Positions 1 to 4,683 of a DNA stretch of 6,507 bases are shown here, one piece after another. The DNA comes from an uncultured Ilumatobacter sp. (GTDB taxonomy: Bacteria; Actinomycetota; Acidimicrobiia; Acidimicrobiales; Ilumatobacteraceae), in assembly GCA_937891565.1 (NCBI GenBank), contig CALAHA010000421.1:1-6507 (forward strand), read 5' to 3'. Each line of letters begins with the position of its first letter. Position 1 is the stretch's first letter. Both the position numbers and the translations under genes were made by a program. The notes under the pieces were generated by a model. It saw only the letters and a list, made by a program, of their open reading frames with translations, ran no database searches and was not told where the DNA came from.

Positions 1-534
1 AAGTGGGTGGATCCCACAGACAAACAAGGCCTCGGCTCGGTAAACGTTGCCGACCCCCGCGACAACTGATTGATCCATGAGCAGGTCGCCAATACCGCGC
101 TTCGACTTGTGGATTTTGTCGAACATCTTCTGCTTGTTCTGACGAAGTTTGATCGGGTCTGGGCCAAGACGGCTGAGAATCTCCTTGCGCACTGACGGGT
201 CGTCGATCGAGCAGGCCGTCGGTCCGGCGAGATCGATCGTGGCAGTCTCAGCGACGAGGCGCATACGGACCGCTCCTCGAGGTTCCGGTCGGTCGTCGCC
301 CGTGTGAATCCTGTATTTGCCGAACAGGCCGAGGTGCACGTGGCCAATGTCGCCAGTGTCCCAATGGTAAAAGAGATGCTTGCCGTGTGGCTCGATCTTC
401 TCGAGCACCGCACCGTTGACTCGTTCAGCGTCGGCCGAGAATCGACCCTGGGGGCTGGTCACCTCGATCGGGCGGCCACTGAGGAGCGCGCCGTGATCTT
501 TGGCGATCTTGTGGATGGTATGTCCTTCTGGCAT
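1..534 (-). CDS. nei: Fpg/Nei-family DNA glycosylase/AP lyase (endonuclease VIII, Nei1-like), C-terminus cut off by window edge
   Basis: A bifunctional base-excision-repair enzyme that removes oxidised bases and nicks the abasic site. The frame is open from ATG 534 to the left edge, giving 178 residues of a protein usually about 260-290 long. It begins MPEGHTIHK: Pro2 (N-terminal after Met removal) is the family's Schiff-base nucleophile and Glu3 the catalytic acid. Lys52 in PHGKHLF matches the conserved catalytic lysine. SPQGRF (27-32), HVHLGLFGK (64-72), GPTACS (123-128) and LGPDPI (143-148 region, just before the helical domain) are typical of the actinobacterial MPEGHT subgroup that includes mycobacterial Nei1. 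The helix-two-turn-helix domain is visible as LLMDQ (151-155) and VAGVGNVYRAE (158-168), with the DNA-contacting Asn163. The C-terminal zinc finger lies outside the window, so whether it is intact is unknown. No Shine-Dalgarno precedes the ATG. It is divergent from the GlcF-like gene. Substrate preference (Nei versus Fpg) cannot be settled from this fragment. Confidence 0.93.
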   Translation of the reverse strand, partial: MPEGHTIHKIAKDHGALLSGRPIEVTSPQGRFSADAERVNGAVLEKIEPHGKHLFYHWDTGDIGHVHLGLFGKYRIHTGDDRPEPRGAVRMRLVAETATIDLAGPTACSIDDPSVRKEILSRLGPDPIKLRQNKQKMFDKIHKSKRGIGDLLMDQSVVAGVGNVYRAEALFVCGIHPL

Positions 535-542
535 CGCAGAGC

Positions 543-572
543 ACCGTAGAGCCGCGACGCTGTACCTGACCA
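543..572 (-). promoter_or_regulatory. Candidate promoter of the DNA glycosylase gene
   Basis: On the minus strand a TGGTCA (572-567, 4 of 6 matches to TTGACA) is followed by an 18-bp spacer and TACGGT (548-543, a TANNNT -10 box). The A of the start codon lies 8 bp further on, at 534. With no Shine-Dalgarno before this ATG, the arrangement fits a leaderless or nearly leaderless transcript, which is common in actinomycetes. Both boxes are imperfect, so this is a suggestion from spacing and position only. Confidence 0.3.
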
Positions 573-664
573 TGTTTGCGCGACGGAATTGGGACGAATT
601 GCATCCAAAATCGTCACGCAAACTGCAAAGCAAGATGAAGCAGGGCTTGTCGGGCGGTCATTGC

Positions 665-670
665 TACTCT
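665..670 (+). promoter_or_regulatory. Candidate extended -10 box for a leaderless GlcF-like mRNA
   Basis: TACTCT, preceded by TGC (extended -10 pattern TGNTANNNT), lies exactly 6 bp before the GTG at 677. Transcription would then start on the G of the start codon. No convincing -35 element stands at the standard distance, which is often the case for extended -10 and actinobacterial promoters. The position agrees with where homology to the GlcF family begins, so promoter and start codon support each other. Confidence 0.4.
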
Positions 671-676
671 GCTGGC

Positions 677-1849
677 GTGCTCGACATCGATCCAGACAAG
701 CTGTCGACCTGTGTCTCGTGTGGCTTGTGCCTGCCGCACTGCCCGACATTCAGGGTGACGGGAGAGGAGGCGTACTCGCCTCGTGGTCGCATCGATGCCA
801 TGCGGGCAGTCGAGTCCGGTGAGCTCCCGATCGACGAGACATTCGTCGATTTCATGGAGACCTGCGTGCAGTGTCGCGGCTGCGAACCTGCATGCCCCAG
901 TGGGGTGCAATTCGGCTCGCTGATGGAAGACACCCGGTCGGCATTGGCTGCTGCGGGGCGAATCACGCCGCGCTGGCAACGCCTCGGTTTCTGGTTTCTC
1001 GACAAGCATCGGCTTCTCTTGGCGGGGTCATCGGTGCTCGCGATTGCTCAGCGGATGCACCTGGTGCCAAAGCGCTTGGGTCTGAGCGGCCTGGCAATCC
1101 GACGTCCGGCGGCAATCACGTCGACAGGCGATGACGTCTGGTTGTTCACCGGTTGTGTGATGGATGCCTGGCAGCGATCGACCCATGTGAACACCGCCAA
1201 ACTGATCGAAGCAACGGGTGCGACATATGCGGTCCCCGGGGCCGGGGGAGGATGCTGCGGTGCGCTGCACGTTCATGCCGGACTGACCAATGAGTCCAAG
1301 CGACTCGCTACCGCCACAATGGCGTCGATGCCCGGTGAGGCCCCAATTGTTGTCAACTCGGCAGGTTGCGGCGCAGCGATGAAGGACTACGGCCACATGC
1401 TCGGTACGCCAGAGGCCCAGTCGTTTAGCGCCCGGGTCCTCGACGTGAATGAGTACCTCGCCGAACGTGTCGACCGACTTCCCGTTGCTCCAGGCGAGCG
1501 GCAGCAGGTCATCGTGCAAGACCCGTGCCACCTGCGCCATGTGCAACGAGTAGTCGATCCGGTGCGAACGTTGCTGGGGCACGTCGCTGATGTCGTCGAA
1601 CTCGACGACGATGGCCTCTGCTGCGGCGCCGGTGGCGCGTACTCGGCACTCCAACCTGAACTGGCTGGCCAGATCCGTGAACGAAAGGTCGCCTCGATCA
1701 GTCGAGCGACCGAGCGATCGAACGCGCGGCTGGTTGCAAGCGCCAACCCAGGCTGCTCAATGCATCTCACCGCTGTTCTCAGCGAAACAGGTCTCACGGT
1801 GATGCATCCTGTGGACATCGTGGCAACAGCGCTCCGAACTGATGGTTGA
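677..1849 (+). CDS. glcF: GlcF-like (Fe-S)-binding protein, probable iron-sulfur subunit of a glycolate/2-hydroxyacid oxidase
   Basis: Probably carries electrons from a flavoprotein that oxidises glycolate or a similar 2-hydroxyacid towards the respiratory chain. Starting at GTG 677 it has 390 residues, close to the family's roughly 400. A ferredoxin-like region binds two 4Fe-4S clusters: Cys12, 15, 18, 22 (CVSCGLCLPHC) and Cys63, 66, 69, 73 (CVQCRGCEPAC), joined by the characteristic SPRGRIDAMRA. Two cysteine-rich CCG domains follow: Cys160, Cys193-194 (GGCCG), Cys231 (NSAGCG); and Cys284 (DPCH), Cys315-316 (LCCGAGG), Cys360 (NPGCS). All expected cysteines are present. The frame is open back to ATG 500, with further ATGs at 572 and 635, but those extra residues have no family similarity and the longest form would overlap the divergent glycosylase gene. 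The GTG also has a -10 box at leaderless distance. No GlcD or GlcE is adjacent, so the partner and exact substrate are inferred. The next gene starts 6 bp downstream. Confidence 0.85.
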   Translation: MLDIDPDKLSTCVSCGLCLPHCPTFRVTGEEAYSPRGRIDAMRAVESGELPIDETFVDFMETCVQCRGCEPACPSGVQFGSLMEDTRSALAAAGRITPRWQRLGFWFLDKHRLLLAGSSVLAIAQRMHLVPKRLGLSGLAIRRPAAITSTGDDVWLFTGCVMDAWQRSTHVNTAKLIEATGATYAVPGAGGGCCGALHVHAGLTNESKRLATATMASMPGEAPIVVNSAGCGAAMKDYGHMLGTPEAQSFSARVLDVNEYLAERVDRLPVAPGERQQVIVQDPCHLRHVQRVVDPVRTLLGHVADVVELDDDGLCCGAGGAYSALQPELAGQIRERKVASISRATERSNARLVASANPGCSMHLTAVLSETGLTVMHPVDIVATALRTDG

Positions 1850-1859
1850 GAACTGATGG
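1836..1859 (+). repeat. 10-bp direct repeat across the gene junction
   Basis: GAACTGATGG occurs at 1836-1845 and again at 1850-1859, a 14-bp period. The first copy is the end of the GlcF-like gene and the second contains the ATG (1856) of the 69-residue gene. The ATG in the first copy (1842) opens only a four-codon frame that ends at TGA 1854-1856, overlapping the real start as TGATG. This could be a small local duplication that created or kept the start context, or chance. Confidence 0.5.
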
Positions 1860-2065
1860 CCGACTACGACGCACTTGCCAGCCGCCTGGAGACGGTCGCT
1901 GCTGACCTCGACGAGATTGCGTTCGATCAACTCCGCGAGGCCGTTGCTGACGGCGAGGGCGAACGACCTGCCGACGACAAAAAATTGATGCAGGCCCGCC
2001 GATCTATCGAGAAGGCGGTTGGCATCTTGCGCCAACTCGCCGGCAGCACGATCTACGACGACTAA
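1856..2065 (+). CDS. Small charged helical protein of unknown function (69 aa)
   Basis: I do not recognise a named family. The 69 residues are rich in Ala, Asp, Glu, Arg and Leu, with no cysteine, no signal peptide and no membrane segment. The pattern suggests two amphipathic helices, about residues 3-32 and 41-62, separated by a polar turn (DGEGERPADDKK), so a helical hairpin or short coiled coil is likely. Third codon positions are strongly G/C rich, as in the neighbouring genes, which supports real coding. It starts 6 bp after the stop of the GlcF-like gene with only a weak GAG upstream, so translational coupling within one mRNA is likely. Its stop is 3 bp from the stop of the convergent LOG gene. 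The opening (DYDALASRLETVAADLDE) faintly recalls exonuclease VII small subunit, but the rest does not fit and no large subunit is present, so that name is not used. Function is open. Confidence 0.75.
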   Translation: MADYDALASRLETVAADLDEIAFDQLREAVADGEGERPADDKKLMQARRSIEKAVGILRQLAGSTIYDD

Positions 2066-2068
2066 GCG

Positions 2069-3091
2069 TTACAGCACGTAGCTGTTCAAGACGCCGATCA
2101 GTTTGATCAGGTCGCCGTAGCCGCGCTTGGTGAATTTGAACGAGATCCGATCGAGGCTGAGCCTGTCGCTGTCGCGTATCTCGATCTGGTGGGGTGTGGC
2201 CCGCGCGATTTCACCGGACTCAACGAGATGACTGAACTCGTCATTCAGCTCAGCGAGCTGGGCATCGTTTGGTGCCTGGCGCATCCGCATGATGAGGTCG
2301 TCGCCGAAGAACCGGATTGAGTCGTAGTTGGCATAAAACTCGGTGACGATTCGGCAGGCCTCATGGTACGAATCGGTGATCGTGTAGAGCGACCGGTCGC
2401 CCGGCGACACGAGCCCACGGTGAACGAGTTGGGCCATGAGTCCGTCGACCGATTCCCAATAGGGATCACCAGGTTCGTCGAGCAACACGATCGGCACCGG
2501 AACGCCCTTGCCGGTCTGGGTGAGTGTGAGCAGTTCGAACGTCTCGTCAAGCGTGCCAACGCCACCGGGCAGACACACGAAGGCTTGGGACTCCTTGATC
2601 AACATCAGCTTGCGCGTGAAGAAGTATTTCATCGACACGTGCTTGTCGTCGGCGGCGATGACCGAGTTCGCACCGCTCTCAAACGGCAGTCGGATCGACA
2701 CGCCGATCGAATTCTCGACACCGGCACCTTCCATACCGGCTTGCATGATCCCGGGGCCAGCACCCGTGACGGTCATCCACCCCTTGTCGGCGAGCGCAGA
2801 TGCCAGATCCCGGGCTTGCCCATACAGCGGGTCGTCGGGCTTCGTGCGGGCCGACCCGAAGATCGAAACCTTCATTTTGTCCCGATACGGCCGGAACATT
2901 GCATACGCATCGCGCATTTCTGCCAGAGCTGCGGTGGCGATTTTGAGGTCGAGGGTGTCAGGCTCATCGGTGATGAGCCCCAACGCCTCAGAAACCAACT
3001 GTGTCGCAAGTCGAACAGATCCGGAAACTCCCAGTTCTGCGACGATTGAAGCAGCGCGAGCGGCCTCGGATTCCGATACACCTGATGTCAT
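2069..3091 (-). CDS. LOG-family (TIGR00730) Rossmann-fold protein, long form; putative nucleotide 5'-monophosphate phosphoribohydrolase
   Basis: LOG enzymes hydrolyse nucleoside or cytokinin 5'-monophosphates to free base and ribose 5-phosphate in the cytoplasm. Visible motifs are FGSAR (78-82), TGAGPGIMQAGMEGA (109-123), the Arg160-Lys161 pair (FFTRK) in the position of the family's conserved Arg, and the signature PGGVGTLDE (175-183) with its catalytic Glu. The 340 residues greatly exceed the 180-200 of a minimal LOG protein. About 70 residues precede the Rossmann core, and about 90 follow it (FYANYDSIRFFGDDLIMRM and beyond), ending in a segment around KRGYGDLIKLIGVLNSYVL. From memory similar long forms occur in other actinobacteria, so this is a subfamily and not a fusion artefact. 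Substrate is unknown; lonely-guy/cytokinin activity should not be assumed. No Shine-Dalgarno lies near the ATG, whose bases overlap the ATG of the divergent gene. The stop codon nearly abuts that of the 69-residue gene. Confidence 0.88.
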   Translation of the reverse strand: MTSGVSESEAARAASIVAELGVSGSVRLATQLVSEALGLITDEPDTLDLKIATAALAEMRDAYAMFRPYRDKMKVSIFGSARTKPDDPLYGQARDLASALADKGWMTVTGAGPGIMQAGMEGAGVENSIGVSIRLPFESGANSVIAADDKHVSMKYFFTRKLMLIKESQAFVCLPGGVGTLDETFELLTLTQTGKGVPVPIVLLDEPGDPYWESVDGLMAQLVHRGLVSPGDRSLYTITDSYHEACRIVTEFYANYDSIRFFGDDLIMRMRQAPNDAQLAELNDEFSHLVESGEIARATPHQIEIRDSDRLSLDRISFKFTKRGYGDLIKLIGVLNSYVL

Positions 3092-4655
3092 GCAAAGCGG
3101 ACTCTACGGCTCCAAAAAGCTCGGTGCTGTACTCGGCTTGCTCGCGACAGCGGCAGGCCTTGCTGCAGCCGAACTCATTGTCGGAGTTGTGCGCGGCTCG
3201 TCGTCGCCCGTTGTGCCGATCGGCCAGGAGTTCATTGACTGGACGCCGAAGTGGTTGAAGGAGTGGGCAATCGAACAGTTCGGGACGAACGACAAGGTGG
3301 TGCTGGTCGCAACGGCACTGGTCGTCGTACTCGGCCTCGGTGCGGTGATCGGCATTCTGATGTTCCGCGGCGAACGAGCCAGCGCGTTCGCGCTGACCAG
3401 TGCCGTTGGCGTTGTCGGAGCGTGGGCGGTCCTGATTCGCCCTGACCCGACCCTCGGCAAGATGCTGCCCACGATTGTTGGTACCGCTGTGTCTCTTGCT
3501 GTGCTCTGGCGGCTTGGGCCGAAAGTCGAAGTGTCCGAAGAAGATGGCTGCAAGGTGGTCATGGGCATCGATCGCCGCCAGTTCATTGGAGGCGCAGTCA
3601 CCGTTGGATCGGCCGCAGCCATCACCGGCGGTGTCGGCAGAGCGCTGCAACGCCGCTTCGCAGTGGCCCAAGACCAACTCGCGGTGACCGAGACGCTGCA
3701 GAACAGCGGCGACCTCTCGGCGGTGTCGAACCTGGCGCCGAGCGAGTTCGAACTCGGCGTCGACGGCATCGAGTCATTTGTCGTACCGAACAACAACTTC
3801 TACCGCATCGACACAGCGCTCGTCGTGCCTCAGGTGAAGGTCGACAGCTGGAAGCTCCGAATTGATGGCATGGTGGACAATCCGATCGAGCTGACCTTTG
3901 ATGACCTGTTGGCTCGCGAGCAGATCGAGCGTTACATCACGCTCTCGTGCGTGTCGAACCCGGTCGGTGGCGATCTTGTCGGCAACGCCCTCTGGCGCGG
4001 GGTGAGGCTCAAAGACATTCTCGAAGAGGCAGGGGTGCAAGACGGCGCTGAGCAGGTTGTCAGTCGTTCGGTTGATGGGTGGACGTGTGGCAGCCCACTC
4101 GAAACAATCATGGATGGCCGCGACGCAATGCTTGCCATAGCGATGAACGGTGAGGCCCTCCCAGCGCAACACGGCTTCCCGGTCCGCATTGTCGTGCCGG
4201 GGCTCTTTGGCTACGTGTCGGCAACCAAGTGGGTCACGGAGATCCGCCTCACTCGGTGGGACGACTTCGATGGCTATTGGATTCCGCGTGGCTGGTCAAA
4301 GGAAGGGCCCGTCAAGACAATGGCCCGCATCGATACCGGGAGTAAAGCGAAAAAGTCAGACGGCGGCGGCGCAGTCGCCATTGGCGGTGTGGCATGGGCA
4401 GTGCACCGCGGGATTTCCCAAGTGCAAGTGCGCTTCGATGAGGGCGAATGGCTCGAAACCGAAATTGCCGGAGTGCCATCGAACGACACCTGGGTCCAGT
4501 GGGTGTATCGCTCCGGCGACTTGGCGCCCGGCCGTTATGCCGTTGAGGCGCGAGCCTTTGACGGCGATGGTGTCGCGCAGCCCGAAGAACGCGCTGCGGT
4601 CGCACCGAATGGTGCGCAGGGTTACCACCGCATTGCACTCACCGTCGAGGCCTAA
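3090..4655 (+). CDS. Membrane-anchored molybdopterin-dependent oxidoreductase (sulfite oxidase fold) with four membrane helices and an internal twin-arginine segment
   Basis: Starting at ATG 3090 the protein has 521 residues. Hydrophobic segments lie at about 11-34, 69-91, 97-116 and 124-141. A fifth follows a twin-arginine motif (DRRQFIGG, 161-168) and spans about 166-184. Charges fit the positive-inside rule: Lys9-10, Arg93/96 and Lys145/Arg162-163 inside. The Moco domain (about 215-405) would then face the outside. Moco signatures are PNNNFYRID (233-241), the putative Mo-ligand Cys287 in TLSCVSNPVGG, GNALWRGVRL (298-307) and HGFPVRIVVPGLFGY (361-375). The C-terminal part (about 405-521) resembles the Moco-oxidoreductase dimerisation domain, with an immunoglobulin-like pattern. 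The Cys context is neither that of classical sulfite oxidases (CAGNRR) nor that of MsrP/YedY, so the substrate is unknown. There is no haem domain or partner subunit nearby. The frame is open upstream to 2508, but that stretch is antisense to the LOG gene and unlike any Moco protein. No Shine-Dalgarno is evident. Confidence 0.9.
   Translation: MQSGLYGSKKLGAVLGLLATAAGLAAAELIVGVVRGSSSPVVPIGQEFIDWTPKWLKEWAIEQFGTNDKVVLVATALVVVLGLGAVIGILMFRGERASAFALTSAVGVVGAWAVLIRPDPTLGKMLPTIVGTAVSLAVLWRLGPKVEVSEEDGCKVVMGIDRRQFIGGAVTVGSAAAITGGVGRALQRRFAVAQDQLAVTETLQNSGDLSAVSNLAPSEFELGVDGIESFVVPNNNFYRIDTALVVPQVKVDSWKLRIDGMVDNPIELTFDDLLAREQIERYITLSCVSNPVGGDLVGNALWRGVRLKDILEEAGVQDGAEQVVSRSVDGWTCGSPLETIMDGRDAMLAIAMNGEALPAQHGFPVRIVVPGLFGYVSATKWVTEIRLTRWDDFDGYWIPRGWSKEGPVKTMARIDTGSKAKKSDGGGAVAIGGVAWAVHRGISQVQVRFDEGEWLETEIAGVPSNDTWVQWVYRSGDLAPGRYAVEARAFDGDGVAQPEERAAVAPNGAQGYHRIALTVEA
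3101..3106 (-). promoter_or_regulatory. Candidate -10 box of the LOG-family gene, inside the divergent coding region
   Basis: On the minus strand TAGAGT (3106-3101) fits TANNNT and lies 9 bp before the A of the start codon at 3091. It falls within codons 4-6 of the Moco oxidoreductase on the other strand. No clear -35 box was found and no Shine-Dalgarno is placed for this ATG (a GGAG at 3113-3110 is too far away), so a near-leaderless mRNA is possible. Weak evidence. Confidence 0.22.
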
Positions 4656-4683
4656 TTGTCGGCTCCCACGGGAACGAACGACC

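Larger units (their letters stand above)
535..676. other. Divergent intergenic regulatory region between the glycosylase and GlcF-like genes
   Basis: This is the only sizeable non-coding stretch (142 bp). It holds the two candidate promoters described separately. It also contains a near-direct repeat, GACGGAATTG (582-591) and GACGAATTG (593-601), 11 bp apart, about one helical turn. A 7-bp inverted pair, GTTTGCG (574-580) and CGCAAAC (617-623), is also present. Either could be a regulator site, but both are short enough to arise by chance. No terminator, RNA gene or riboswitch was recognised. Confidence 0.5.

Noticed and set aside
304..549. 81-codon plus-strand frame
   Set aside because: It is the complement of the well-supported Nei-type glycosylase.
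574..623. Inverted repeat GTTTGCG / CGCAAAC with 36-bp spacer
   Set aside because: A 7-bp inverted pair is expected about once by chance in a stretch this size, so alone it is not evidence of an operator.
500..676. Upstream extension of the GlcF-like protein (starts at 500, 572 or 635)
   Set aside because: The residues have no family similarity, the 500 start overlaps the glycosylase start region, and no Shine-Dalgarno precedes these ATGs. A start at 635 remains possible but is less well supported than GTG 677.
1856..1910. Resemblance of the small protein's N-terminus to exonuclease VII small subunit (XseB)
   Set aside because: Only the opening helix pattern is similar. The rest does not match, and no xseA is adjacent.
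2508..3089. 194-codon open extension upstream of the Moco oxidoreductase ATG
   Set aside because: It is antisense to the LOG-family gene, has no Moco-protein similarity, and is Ser/Arg/Ala rich as expected of a shadow frame in high-GC DNA. The membrane-protein N-terminus begins naturally at ATG 3090.
4664..4673. TCCCACGGGA in the convergent gap between the Moco gene and tal, considered as a terminator
   Set aside because: The loop would be only 2 bases and no T-run follows on either strand.
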